NCBI GenBank assembly: GCA_021018995.1
Contig: CM037585.1
Coordinates: 70,620,646-70,684,645 of the forward strand
Reading direction: 5' to 3'
DNA: 64,000 bases
Origin: Chloranthus sessilifolius
Taxonomy: Eukaryota; Streptophyta; Magnoliopsida; Chloranthales; Chloranthaceae
Both the position numbers and the translations under genes were made by a program. The notes under the pieces are model-generated. The model worked only from the letters and a program-made list of their open reading frames with translations, was not told the origin of the DNA and ran no database searches. Every line of letters starts with the position of its first letter. The stretch's first letter is position 1. Of the stretch, positions 33,423 through 44,710 are shown in pieces.

Positions 33423-34830
33423 CTAAGGGTAATATTTTCTAAGGTACATGGCTTTCCAAGGGCAAGGGAGTTCTTCCCCATCTTGGTTTGCCAGTTTATA
33501 GACATTTCCAGAGTATGCGACTGTTCTGACATAAGGGCCTTCCCAGTTCGGTTTCAGTTTTCCTTTCGGGTGGGCATGCTTGGAATGCATGATTTTCTTC
33601 AAGACTAATTCTCTAACATTAAAGGTTCCTTCAAGGACTTTTTTATCGTAAGCCCTAGCCACTCTCCTCTGATATACCTGAGTGTGATCAACTATCCTTA
33701 GACGTGTTTCATTAAGCTGTTTAGCTGCATGAGTAGGGAAATTCTCCTCTCATCTAAGGATAGCTTATCATTGAGTTGAATGCATAAAGACGGTACTTGT
33801 ATCTCATATGATAGGACTGCCTCCATCTCGTAGGTAAGGAGGTAGGGTGTTTGGCTAGTTGTTATACCAATAGAGGTCCTATAGGTCTAAAGTGCTTCTT
33901 TCTACTATGTTTTTTGAGATTTGAATTAGCATTTTATTCGTAGCATCCGCCTGTCCATTGCCTTGAGGGTAGAAGGGTGATGAGTGGCGTAGATCGATGT
34001 TGTACTTCTTGCATAACTTCTTCGTCTTCTCAGTGATAAACTGTGATTCATTGTCAGTGACAAACATCCTGGGTACTCCAAATCTGGTGATGATATTCTA
34101 AATAATAAACCATACGAGTGTTGAAGAGATGATTCTGAGGTAGGATTTAGCTTCTACCCATTTGGTGTAGTATTTGATTGCTGTAAGGATAAATGCGTGC
34201 TTGTGAGTGTTTCCAACTGTGTCGGTGAAAGGTCTAATCACATCGAAGGCCCACATCAAAAATGGCCATGGCAAAATCATGGTATTCAATGCAACTGATG
34301 GAGCTTTGATGAGCACGGTGTCTTAGTATTGCTTGCAGGATTGAATGTAGAGGTGGCAATCTCTGATCATCGTCGGTCAGAAGTAGCCTTGTCGTGTGAC
34401 TTGATCGGCGAGTCTCTGTCTACCGGAGTGGGCGCCGTAAGCACTAGCGTCTGCTTCTTAGATGATGTATTATCCTTTGACGGTTGTAACACATCGTGGT
34501 AGTACCCCTTTGGTGAAGGCTTCCTTGTATAATGTTTCGTCGAGTATGTAGAATCGGGCGCATCGGTTCCTTATAGTCTTCCGTTCGATCTTCGTGGCAT
34601 ATGGAGGAACATGTTGATACTTTAAAAAGTTCCAGATGTCGAAATACCATGGTTGTCCATCATTGGTCGGTAATTTTTCATATCTGAACATAGCGACTTC
34701 GATTTTCGTCTTGACATGCTTTTCCGGGGTGATTGCTTCTTTCAATCCTGTACTTGTGGGGAGGACGGGTAATTCTCTCTTGACGGTCCATGCTACCTCG
34801 GAGTGGGCACTGGTAGTTTTTTAATGAAGA
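33423..34830 (-). pseudogene. Element B integrase (fossil)
   Basis: On the minus strand the N-terminal zinc-binding half lies at about 34745-34330. The core shows FLMWAFDVIRPF (first Asp, about 34270-34235) and YYTKWVEAKSY. FVTDNESQFITEKTKKLC carries the second Asp (34065-34010), with HSSPFYPQGNGQADATNKML (about 33985-33925) on the Glu side. The C-terminal end is RELVLKKIM then LKPNWEGPYV and MYLRKYYP (about 33610-33425). The spacing matches the Tat integrase. It is broken. Confidence 0.87.
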
Positions 34831-34879
34831 AGGTTTTGGTATTTTGTCCGACGAGTATTTGGATGATCGAGGCTAGCAT

Positions 34880-35325
34880 GGCTAAGGAATCTACGAGCTC
34901 ATTTTCTAATCTAGGGATATGTGTAAAAGAGATTCATTCAAATTTCTTTACTAAATATTGAGCGGTTTGTAGGATGCTATTAGTCTCCTTTCCTTAGTTT
35001 TCCGTTCTCCTATGACTTATGAGATTACGAGTTTGGAGTCACCGATGGTTTTTAACTGTGTAACACCTAATTGAAGTTTCGCTCGTAGTCCAGCTATAAA
35101 GGCTTCGTACTCTACGATATTATCAGTGATAGGAAAATCTAATTGAAAAGCTTTAGGTATGACAGCTCCTTCTGGGCTTAGGAGGACTATCCCGATGCCT
35201 TTTCCTTTATGATTTAGAGCGCCGTCGAAATAAAGGGTCCATGAGGTCTTATCAGGCTCTTCGTTATAAATCGTGAATAGGTCCTCATCGGAGAAATCCA
35301 CGTGTATAGGTTCATCTCTCAGGAG
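34880..35325 (-). pseudogene. Element B second (archaeal-type) RNase H (fossil)
   Basis: SWTLYFDGALNHKGKGIGIV carries the first catalytic Asp and NIVEYEAFIAGLRAKL the Glu. LKTIGDSKLVIS carries the next Asp (all 35245-35017). It confirms that element B belongs to Tat. Confidence 0.87.
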
Positions 35326-35880
35326 TGGGAGGTCTGTGAGGTAATTAGCGATTGCCTGCCCTTTGATTGACTTCTACGTGACATAAGTGATATCGAATTC
35401 TTTCAATAGCATATGCCAGCAGGCGATCTTTCCTAATATTATGGACTTTTCAAATACATAGTTCAGAGGGTCCATTCGGGCTAGTACTAGTATTATATAT
35501 GCTCCGAAGTAGTGTCATAATTTGGTAAAGGCCCACACCAATGTGAGGCAAGTATTCTCCATTGAAGTGTATTTTCATTCGTATTCGACCATCGTCCTAC
35601 TGAGGTAGTAGATAGCCTTCTCTCTCTTCTCGTCTTCTTCATATTGTCCCGAATTACTCCCATGGCTTTGTCGTTCGCTGAGAGGTATAGAATCAGAGGT
35701 CTCACGGGGGCTGGTGGCAATAGTAGTGATTGGTTGAGGAGGTACTTCTTGATGTTGTCAAAGGCTTGCTGACACTGGTCATCCCATTTGTACTCAATTC
35801 CTCCTTTAAGTAGTCTGTAGAAAGGATCGCATCTGTCCGAATGCTGGGAGATAAATCTTATGATGAATTATAATCTTCTT
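35326..35880 (-). pseudogene. Element B gypsy-type RNase H (fossil)
   Basis: This degenerate domain carries PVRPLILYLSANDKAMG (about 35710-35660) and a YYLS-like, TRYS-like continuation down to about 35400. It lies directly after the RT and before the second RNase H, the Tat order. Confidence 0.75.
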
Positions 35881-36800
35881 ATCAGGCCTTGTAATTCTTT
35901 GATATTACTAAGAGGCGGCATCTCGAGAATGACTCTGACTTTTGCAGGGTCAACCTCGATCCCTTGCTTGCTAACTATAAAATCGAGTAATTTTTTGGAA
36001 GTGACCCTGAAGACACATTTCTTTGGGTTCATTTTTAGCTAATATTTCTTAGATCTTTGTAAAACTAGTTGGAGCACTTCAACATGTCCTACTCACGTTT
36101 GGGACTTTACTAATATGTCATCGACGTAAAATTCTACACACTTATGCATCATGTCGTGAAAGATAACCATCATGGCGGGTTGATACGTGGTTCCTGCATT
36201 CTTGAGCCCAAAAGGCATGACGACGTAACAGTAAGTCCCCCATGGTGTGGTGAAGGAAGTCTTCTCTTGGTCGGAGTCTGCCAATTTCATCTGATTATAT
36301 CCAAAGAAATCATCCATAAAGGATAACATCTCATGTCCAGCGGTATTGTCAACTAGAGTGTCAATGTGTGGGAGTGGGAAGTCATCTTTTGGGCATGTCT
36401 GATTGAGGTTTCGGAAGTCGATACAAACCTGTAGTCTACCATCTTTCTTGGCAACAGGTACTATGTTGGCGACCCACTTAGGGTAAAGAACGACTCAGAT
36501 AAATTTGGCTTTGTGTAACTTGTCAACTTCCTTTTTAACTTGAAGGGCGGTTTGTGGGTGCATCCTACAGAGTTTCTGTTTAACAGGCTTCACATTGGGT
36601 TCTAAGATGAGACGATGTTCTACTAAACTTAGGTCTAAACCAGGCATGTCCTCGTAGGACCATGCAAAGGAATCGAGGTGTTCTTGCAGGACTTGTGCAA
36701 TTTGTTGGCGTTCCTTGGAGTTAAGCGTTGTGCTAATCAGTAGCTTCTTGGGTTTCTCCTCAGTGCCAAAGTTAAGTTCTTTCATGGGTTCTGCGGTAGC
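35881..36800 (-). pseudogene. Element B reverse transcriptase (fossil)
   Basis: FAWSYEDMPGLDLSLVEHRL (about 36670-36610) leads into VKPVKQKLCRMHP. LSFMDDFFGYNQMKLA (about 36326-36280), TPWGTYCYVVMPFGLKNAG and the catalytic YVDD in FYVDDILVKSQT (about 36130-36093) follow. Its closest in-window relative is the RT of element A. It is broken. Confidence 0.9.
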
Positions 36801-38548
36801 TTGTGTTTGCTTATCAAAATGCTTGATAACCCGTTGGAAGTCCAGTGCCTCATTGGCAACTGGTGCTTTTTCTTCATCCTCGGTAAGTTCGTATACTATA
36901 AAATTACTACATTGGGGATCTGAGTTTGCGAAAGGTGACCCTTCATCGGCACAATTTATGACTAAGAGATCTTTGGTAAGGTGAAGGTCAAGACTATTGA
37001 TCCTTCTCTTAAAAGTAACGAAGTATCTCGTCCAGTATGATCACTGGCTTATAGTTTAGCCGAGACGCTTTATGTCCTTGTGCGGGGAATGAGATAGAAA
37101 CCTTAGGAGAAAAGTCTCCTTATCGGACACAAATTTAGTTTTGGACGAAGAGTTCCCTTTCTTTTATAGGTTTTTCTAATTTTTTTGGATTTTGTATTTC
37201 CAAATTTTTAGGGCTTTCTATTTTTTCTATTTTTTATATTTTTGATAACAAATATGGTACAGGGTCGGTAGCCTCAAGGGGCACCGGGAGAATTGCTTCC
37301 TCTAGTTGAGGGAGCGAGACTACTGGTGGGGCCGTTCGGGTGATTCCTCAGGAAATGGGGACTTGTTGTGAATTTGGCATTTTTTTTGGAGTCCTCAGCT
37401 AATGAGACCTTTTGAATGAGTGACGCAGGCGATAGTGGCACCGATGCTCAGATTTCCTCTATCACGTTAGTGGCCTCTTCATCGAAGAAACTATGGAGAT
37501 CATAGTTGATCAAACTACCTGCTTCTAAGTCATAATATGGTTGTTCTACCCACTAAGGGGGATCTCCCAAAGGATCCTTAGGGGTAACAAGTTCTTTCCC
37601 TTGATCTTCATGATATGTTAAGATGAGGGTGCATGCTCGGCAGCGAGGTCGATAATGGTGAAGAATGCAAGGGGATTCCCAAGGGCATTCCCATCCTTCT
37701 AAGTTAGAGTCAATGACAATATCAAACTCACTTTCTTGATCTGATAATGCATGAAGTCCTAAATTGGCTTGCTCTGCTAACTCGAGCGCAGGGAGATCTA
37801 TCCAGTAGTCTTCGTCATCACTCGGGGGAGGTTGTCATTCTTCTTCGAGAGACTTCTAAAATATTTAGAGCTGCAATGAATCTAGGGATGTTGAAGTGTC
37901 TAGTTTGAGTTCCTCTTCAAACTCTATGAGGGCAGTGTGAATGTTTCCCCCTGAGTCAACCAAATGACCGTCGGGTTTTTTTGCTTCTCATGTCGGTAGA
38001 TGAGTTGGTATGTCATTGCTGGTTTCTGTCGTCACAGGGTTGGAATGGTTCGATTCCTCTATCGTAGAATGCTGGGTCCACTTGATGAAATGTTCTAATA
38101 TACTAGTGCATGCCCCACAGTGGGGCTGGTAAGGGTGAACGATACAAGGGAAATCCCATGGGCATTCCTACCCTCCAAGGCTGAAGCCAAGGCGAATGCT
38201 ATACGGGTTCAGATTCTCTTCCAGGGTGTCATCCTCTCCCCATGTTGAGCGCAGGTGCTCCTCATCATCTTGTAAGGCTGCTATGTGAAAATCTTCATTG
38301 TCAGTGGATTCCCAATTTTCTAGTTGGGGTCGAGTTTTAGAGGTTCTTCTCTCCTCTCTTCTGTAAACTCCTTGGTGTCAAATATGGGCTTGACTCCTTC
38401 TAGCGGTTCATCAATATCGTCGTTGAGACTTGTCAAATCATTGAATGCTTTGGCCATTCGTTCAATTTTTATTTCTTGGGATTTGGCGAAGGACACTTCC
38501 TTCTATCTCGGTACATTCACTTTCTCAGTGGTCCCATAGACGAAGTGG
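36801..38548 (-). other. Element B region between protease and RT
   Basis: This long stretch encodes acidic, low-complexity remnants on the minus strand and no named domain. Related wording repeats at about 37600-37720 and 38095-38190 (both contain a block around GGGCATTCC and CACTTTCTTG-like text), so part of it is a diverged internal duplication. Confidence 0.45.
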
Positions 38549-39327
38549 TCATATAGAGACCCTTTCGGTGAGGTAGGGCATAAGTCGGCTTGTGGGCCGT
38601 CCGATTGATAACCTAACCCTATATGTTTGCATATTTTCATCGACCTTGCTTATTGGGACGTACCCAAGTTGGTACATAAGGTCCCACCCTTTCATCGCGG
38701 TGGGGTTAATGTCATAAAGTTTGGCGAGGATTGGACCGACCTCTCTCCTCACTAATTTTGTTGACGCATTAAGGGAGAATTAGGACGGTCAGGGGGAGAG
38801 ATTCCCGTGATGGTTGCCTCTCCTGGATTTTGGATCTTTTGAATGTGACCTGTATTTAATACGGAATCATGGGCTATCGGGATGCTTGTTGCGTAATCAG
38901 TATCCATTTCTTGGAGGGGTGCATTGGCGTATATACGGACGATAGAGTCCTCATATGAGACTTTGAAGCATTGATGATATGTGGATGCGACAGCCTTCAT
39001 CGACTCTAGCCATTTCCTTCCTAAGATAAGAGTATACGTACTAGCAGAATCAGAAATATAGAAAGTAACATCTTTCGTCACAGGTCCGAGGCGAACTTGG
39101 AGTTTAATAGTCCCTTTCACGAAATGACGTGAGCCATCATAGGCTATAAGTGACAGTGCAGAGGGCCTGACATCTTTCTCTGTGTATTCGAGAGTCTTTA
39201 ACATTGTGAGAGAGCAAATATTGAGTCCCTCTCCCGTATCAACCAATGCATGGGGTACAAAGAATCTACTAATTATGACTGTGAGATATATGGGGGCCAC
39301 ACTTCCGTGGAGTGACTCTTTAAACAT
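38549..39327 (-). pseudogene. Element B aspartic protease region (fossil)
   Basis: This is a retropepsin: HALVDTGEGLNICSLTMLK contains the catalytic D-T-G (about 39245-39190). TYTLILGRKWLESMKAV is the hydrophobic-hydrophobic-GR block (about 39035-38985). The frame over 38752-39327 is open for about 190 codons, the best-kept piece of element B. Whether this reflects chance or recent decay cannot be told from one copy. Confidence 0.85.
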
Positions 39328-40399
39328 GTCTGCATCTGTAAATGTGAGCGCCGGAGGTTACGCCATGACCGAAGCGATTTGATGAAGCTCATCTATGGTC
39401 ATGTCCTCAACCACTTGCATGTCTTTCAGTGTCCTTATCAACAACTGGTGATTATTAAGAGATTTTTGATGAGTTCTAGTATGGATGTCTGGGTCAGGAT
39501 CTTTTGGAGGTGTCGCAGAAGGTCATATTCTTGTCCTGGCTCGAGTGTCACTTCTTTGCCTAGCCAGTGAGCCTTGGGTGTAGGTGGTTGGAGTGATTGC
39601 GGTGTAGGGATTGGTGGGGGGATGATATGAGGCGGGGGAGGTAAGTTAGCTTCTCTTTCTCTCATATTTCCTTCTGGTGGTTGTGCGCTTGTGAAATCCG
39701 TACTCCGATGGAAGGGAGGAGGTGGATAATTGGTTCCTGATTTAAGAATCGGGCAAGTCGATTGTTAACCAAACCCGAGATGACTCGATGTTGATGTGTT
39801 TGTGAAGCGAGTGAAATTAGAGGTCGGAGTGTGTGCTTGCACGACACTATTCCAAGGTGGGAGATACTGTGTGTAATCCCTCTCTTCTATGAAAGCAAAG
39901 ACCAATGTCTTGCAATGGGTCGAGGTGTTTTTCTGGCTCACTTTCTCCTACGTTCAATAAACACTTTGTTTTTATTTCACTCTCTTGGTCTGGAGTCTTA
40001 CGGGTGACACTTTCTACGCATGCAGTAATTTGGGTTGCAGTCTGGAGAACGTGATCTCCATACTCGGGTTCAGAATCAGACAAAGGGAGTGGTAAGGGTG
40101 TTGGTTCAGGATTTAGTGGGGTTGAAGGTTTCGGTGGGTGACGATGGAGGAATGGTGTCCTGGCCCTAAAGGAATGGACTTGTATCTTAGTGAACTTTGG
40201 ATATAGAGGCGGGCTCGGTGGGGCGATACGAGTGATCAGGACCGAGGGATGTAGCAGTGAGGAAGTTCTTGCTGGTGTGGCAGAAGTGGCAGAGGGGTGG
40301 ATGCGAGTGATTAAAGTAGAGGGCTAGAAGGAAGGTTGACTGGGGAGATCCACGGTAGTGACCTGGGCCGGTGTCCCTTGGTTGTGGTTGGGCATGGGG
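39328..40399 (-). other. Element B gag-protease linker
   Basis: Proline-rich and charged remnants (for example PPPPHIIPPPIPTPQSLQPP, about 39645-39580) are seen on the minus strand. No domain is recognised. Such a tail between gag and protease is usual in Tat elements. Confidence 0.5.
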
Positions 40400-42161
40400 T
40401 TATTTATGATCCCTAAATTTTGTTGGGGTTGGTTATTATTAGGGTTGGGATTTCTAAGCGCTTCCCAATCGATTTAATTTTGATCGTTCATATCATAGAT
40501 CACATCCCTGAGGACCCAACAATCTTCTAAGTCGTGTCCCGCATATCGATGGAAAGCACAGTATTTACTATCGTCTAGATTTGCAGGCCATGGGTGAGAT
40601 TTTTCTTGCGGGAATTGAAGGAGATTTTGAGTGTTAAGAAGATGAAAAATATTGGGAATCGTATTCGGTAAAGGGGGATAGTGTTCCCGCCTTGGATGGT
40701 AAGGGCCTCTAGCTAGGTTGAAGTTCTATGGTGGGGGTACGTTATTATAATTCGGCACGTAGGCCGGTTGACTCCGTGTTGTGTTTTGATTTTGATAGGC
40801 GTTAGGGTACTGATTCCTATTCTAGTATTGGCCATGACTTTGATTCTAGCCTTGGTTTTGATTCGCGTATCACTGCTGACTAGCACCTTGATTTTGGTTG
40901 GTATACCATTGTTGGTTTTGACTATGTCTGAAATTTCACGGTTGGAAGTTTTCGCTACCCGAGTTTTATCCTTGGTTGACAATGACATTAACTTACTCAG
41001 TTCCTGAGACTTTCTTATTATTTTTTTATTTCGATTCACTGAAAGAGCCTATTTTTGACGTGACTTTGAATAACGTGAGATCTCCGCCTTTAATGTGCCG
41101 CGCTAGTCAGGATGATCGAGAGTGGAGTGCAGTGAAGTCGGGGCAATCACTTATGACAAGTGCGCTCTTTAACGGTTCCCTAGTGTTGTCGATGATAATG
41201 TCTATTGAACCCTTCTCTTTCATTGAAGTGTTGGTCCTGGCAGTGAGTTTTCTCCATCTAGAGACGAAATCGATAAATTCTTCATCAGGTCCTTGCTTGG
41301 CTACCATTAGGTCGCTGAGACTAACCGTCTCTTGAATCAAATGTTTGTACTGGTCTAGGAATTGACCAACTAATTCATCAAAGGTTTTGATCTTATAAAA
41401 TGGGAGTCCCGTAAACCAATCTAAAGCTTCTCCTTCTAATGAGCATTAGAAATAGTGAATGAGAAGTCCTTGATTATCACGTATGGGTCGACAATCATTA
41501 CAAAAGAGAGCCAAGTGATGATTCGGATTTCTTGTGCCATTATATTTGGTAAACTTTGGTGGCTTAAATCCTATTGGTAAATTAAACTCGACGTCTCGGC
41601 AAAATTTATCTAATACGAATGAGTGACCGTGACGGTCTCTCTTGGCCATGTACTCATTGAGCATTTTAGGGAGATCTTCGCTTTTAATGGTGCTATCTTG
41701 TGAAACGGCCCGTGAGCAAACCTTGTCCGGAGGGTCATCATTGAAGAATGTGTGGATAGGCTACCTCAATGAGGTGGCGCAGGCTAACACTGTGCTCGGG
41801 GTAGGCGGTGGCCTCTCTTGTCGCTCTTGTTCTTCTGAAAATTATCATGACCTAATGGTTTCGTATGCGGCGGGCAACCCTTGAAGCAATTTTTCGGAGT
41901 CGTCGTCTCCTCTTTGTATTCTTTGAATACTGAGTTCTACGATTTGTTGGGCAGTAAGGTTTTATCTGATGACACCATCTCTCTCCCATCATGATTGTTC
42001 CCAGCGTGTGGGGTAGAGAAGGGATTCTCTTGCTCACTAGCCATATTAATCTCAGGTTGTCGTAGGCTAGAATCGTGAAGTGGTTCTTCTCCGTACATGG
42101 GGTTGTCATGATATCTCCACAATGGTGGGTCTCCTAAACTCACTCTTCGTATACCAGACAT
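40400..42161 (-). pseudogene. Element B gag (fossil)
   Basis: The most plausible start is the ATG at 42161 (MSGIRRVSLGDPPLWRYHDN). The capsid core lies at about 41660-41100, with FTKYNGTRNPNHHLALF, GPDEEFIDFVSRWRKLTA and a DIIIDNTREPLKSAL block. It ends in a Q/N-rich stretch (about 40945-40770) and a HAHPWPANLDDSKYCAFH-like block near 40610-40540, the Tat nucleocapsid-type ending. The sequence differs strongly from gag of A and E apart from the KYNGT core. It is broken. Confidence 0.8.
40770..40945 (-). repeat. Gln/Asn-rich coding repeat in element B gag
   Basis: In the gag frame, runs such as NQNQG and HSQNQQWYTNQNQG repeat every 10-15 codons. At the DNA level this is a CAAAACCAAGG-type repeat. 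It encodes a low-complexity tract just after the capsid core. Confidence 0.7.
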
Positions 42162-42284
42162 CTCGAGTCTTTGGTGAAGACTCATATATATATATATAAA
42201 AGAGAATCTAAATGACACGATGGGAAGAAGGAAATAGGGAGATAGGATGGAAGCTAACTATCTAAAAAAAAAGTTTGCAAAAGT

Positions 42285-42302
42285 GTCCCATCGCGATCGC
42301 CA
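42285..42302 (-). other. Element B primer-binding site
   Basis: On the minus strand TGGCGATCGCGATGGGAC starts three bases after the LTR end and about 120 bp upstream of the gag start. A look-alike (TGGCGATCGCAAC) occurs inside the LTR near 42450, so the LTR end is slightly uncertain. Confidence 0.7.
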
Positions 42303-42659
42303 GTCTGTTGGTGCGCACTTTTCCTGGTTTCCTTTCGGTTCTCGTTGAATCAGTGGCTTCCAATTCTGCCCTAATGGACTCTAGCAATGCGGCATCTGGA
42401 ATGTTAAAAGTAAAGGGGGATTTCTAGGAGGATTCCTAGTTTGTTGCGATCGCCAGCTGCAGATATTTATCGACGCTGCAACACGTCAATGATCACACTT
42501 AAGAGCGGGTATGGGTTACTTCTATACTAAATCGTCCACCTGCGAACGTCAACGGCCGTCTTTTCCTTAGTTTAGATAGTGTAGTTTCCCTTTTATTTCC
42601 CTTTATAGCTATAGTTCTGGTAAGTTTAGACTTCCCTGGTTCTATGGTAAGTTTATTTG

Positions 42660-43270
42660 TGAATTTGTTAGAGTGAGTAGATCTATTCTAATACTATAAT
42701 TCTATCAGGACTCTGATTAATTTAGCTTCCTAATCTTATTAGAATTCTAATTAATTTACTGTCCTAATGCTACTAGGAGTCCACATGTAATAGTTCTAGT
42801 GAAACTGTAATTAATTCAAGCATGTAACTGTATTAGAATTCTAATTAAAACATGTATAAAAATTCTATTGAAATTTTAATTAAAGCAATTATAACAGTCC
42901 TATTAGGATTCTAATTAAAGGAGAAAACTAATTTTACTGAAACTCTAATTTAAGCAAAGGAATGAATGTTATTGAAATCTAATTAAAAACGAATAAACTG
43001 ATTTTTGCCAAAATCTAATTAAAGTAGATAAACTAATTTTATAAAAATTCTAATTAAAGTAGTGAATTAACTATGCTAAAAGTTTAATTAAGGTAATGAA
43101 ATTAATCATATTGAATTATAGTTGAAGCAAGGAATTGATCAATTAAATTCAGATTTAAAGAGATTAATCAGCCATACTAAGATTTAAGACAATTAATTAA
43201 ACATGCTGAAATAAAATAAACCTACTAATCAATCATACTAAAAGGATAAAACTAAGGCAATTAATTAATT
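42660..43270. repeat. AATTCTAATTAAA-type diverged tandem repeat in element B LTR
   Basis: At least a dozen variants of TTCTAATTAAAG plus 10-25 bp of filler occur in a row, with no fixed period. The core TTAATTAA is self-complementary. Confidence 0.7.
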
Positions 43271-44490
43271 CTAAAATTCCTAAAAATGGGGCGTTTGGGT
43301 TCGCTATGCTAAGGAGGATTGGCCTCGTTCCCGAGTACCCTCCGTAAGCTCCCTTGGGCAAATCGGGTGGCTAAGATTAAAGGTAAATTGGATTTTAAAC
43401 CGTGAAATAATATTTTTAGGCTTTTTAGAGTTGATTTCGGAGTAATAATTATGAATTGAATTGTAAACTAGAATTATAAAAGCTAGAGTTAATATTTCAG
43501 ATTTTTGGAGTTATTAAACTAAGAAATTAAAATTAAAAAAACTAAATTTTTAGGACTGAATCCGGGTCCGAAATCAGAAAATCAGGCCGTATGATTAAGG
43601 ACTAGTTCTGAATCAAAGGATTATAACCAGAAATTAATCCTAGGACTATAAATTGAGATTTTAGAACAAAATTAGAGCCTAGGGTCGGTGTATTGGACCG
43701 TCAAATTAAGGACTGGTTCTAGGAATAAAGAACTAGAACCAGATATAGAGAATTACGGTCCGAAAAGGGTGCTACGGTCTAAGACTGAAGCTAAATTCCT
43801 AAACCTAGAGATTATAAGCTATGGTAGGAAACCAAAAAATAAATTATTACCTAAGGGCCAGGGCTGCGGAGAGAAATCTCAAAGATTGCAAGCTTGAATC
43901 TCGAAACCATGATTAGGGTGCTCTATGGGTTTGTCCTTGGAGTTCTCTGGTTTCGGAATCCTAAAAAAAAAATTTGTTCTCTCTCCAAAATTTGCCAGCC
44001 TCCCGTGTTGTCTAAGAAAAAAATCTTTTATAGGTTTTCCTTCAATTACACGCCCTGTTTTAGGCATTCAATTGAATTACGCGCAAGTTTCCTCGTGCTT
44101 AATCACTTTGAGTCGGTCACCGACTCAGTGAGCGACTGACTAGCTTGCTCAGCAAGTTTCCCAGTCCTAATAAAGTTGAACTAATTGCGTGCTTGGTAGT
44201 ATGTGCATAATCTAATTGAGTGATTCTTCAGAAGTGGTCAATCAAGGAAATTTCGGGGTTAAGGACAGTGAGGCTAAGCCGGGCGTAGGGCAATTGCACG
44301 CTAGTTGTGTGGCGCTCAATCCAATCGAGCGTCTACTTTCAGGCACGCGATCGAGTCTCAAGATGGTCTGAGAAAGAAAGTTTGGTCTAAAAGGGGGACT
44401 GATTGTGCATTTGTGGTTTGGCATGCAATCAAATTACGCGCGAGTTTTCAGACGCTTAATTCAGAGTTGTTCGGGTCTGGTCCCTAGTCT

Positions 44491-44630
44491 GAAATACAAG
44501 ACTATTGTTTTAGTCTGCATTTCATCTATATACTATTGTTTCAGTATATAGTATCCCTACTTCGGGATCTGAGCTACAGAGCTATCATTTCAGCCTGTGT
44601 TCAGCCATGTACTATTATTTCAGTGCATGG
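44491..44630. promoter_or_regulatory. Four-hairpin array with conserved loop in element B U3
   Basis: Hairpins lie at 44491-44523, 44526-44551, 44569-44604 and 44605-44630. Loops on the plus strand are ATTGTTTT, ATTGTTTC, ATCATTTC and ATTATTTC. The stems differ from one to the next (for example CTATATACT/AGTATATAG and CCATGTACT/AGTGCATGG) yet each is self-complementary over about 9-13 bp. They lie 80-220 bp from the LTR start. Confidence 0.8.
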
Positions 44631-44710
44631 TTCCTATATCAAGGTTTAAAAGGTCAAAGGTTGATCGAATAAAAAGTATATTTTGAGAAGGCAAAATGGG
44701 GGTGTCTACA

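Larger units (their letters stand above)
27023..44710 (-). mobile_element. Element B: Ty3/gypsy Tat-lineage LTR retrotransposon (fossil)
   Basis: The element reads right to left: 5' LTR (44710-42306), primer-binding site (42302-42285), gag, protease, RT, two RNase H domains, integrase, then a cargo gene on the opposite (plus) strand. The 3' LTR is missing: the left end abuts a truncated LTR of element A. B is a different Tat family from A, with an unrelated LTR apart from the TGTAGACACCC start and different gag. It is broken in many places, of the order of ten or more. Age cannot be taken from LTR divergence because only one LTR is present. Confidence 0.88.
42306..44710 (-). repeat. Element B 5' LTR
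   Basis: On the minus strand it starts TGTAGACACCCCCATTTTGCC at 44710 and ends in CA at 42306 beside the primer-binding site. It holds the hairpin array (44491-44630), an ATTACGCGC-type motif cluster (44041-44460), a perfect 8+1+8 palindrome at 44110-44126 and a long AT-rich stretch of ATTCTAATTAAA-like repeats (42700-43260). Confidence 0.82.

Noticed and set aside
40768-41335. Plus-strand Leu/Val-rich frames suggesting membrane segments
   Set aside because: They are antisense to the Gln/Asn-rich part and capsid core of element B gag.
42444-42458. Alternative primer-binding site for element B
   Set aside because: A TGGCGATCGC word occurs here too, but the copy at 42285-42302 is closer to gag and follows a CA-ending LTR, so it is preferred.
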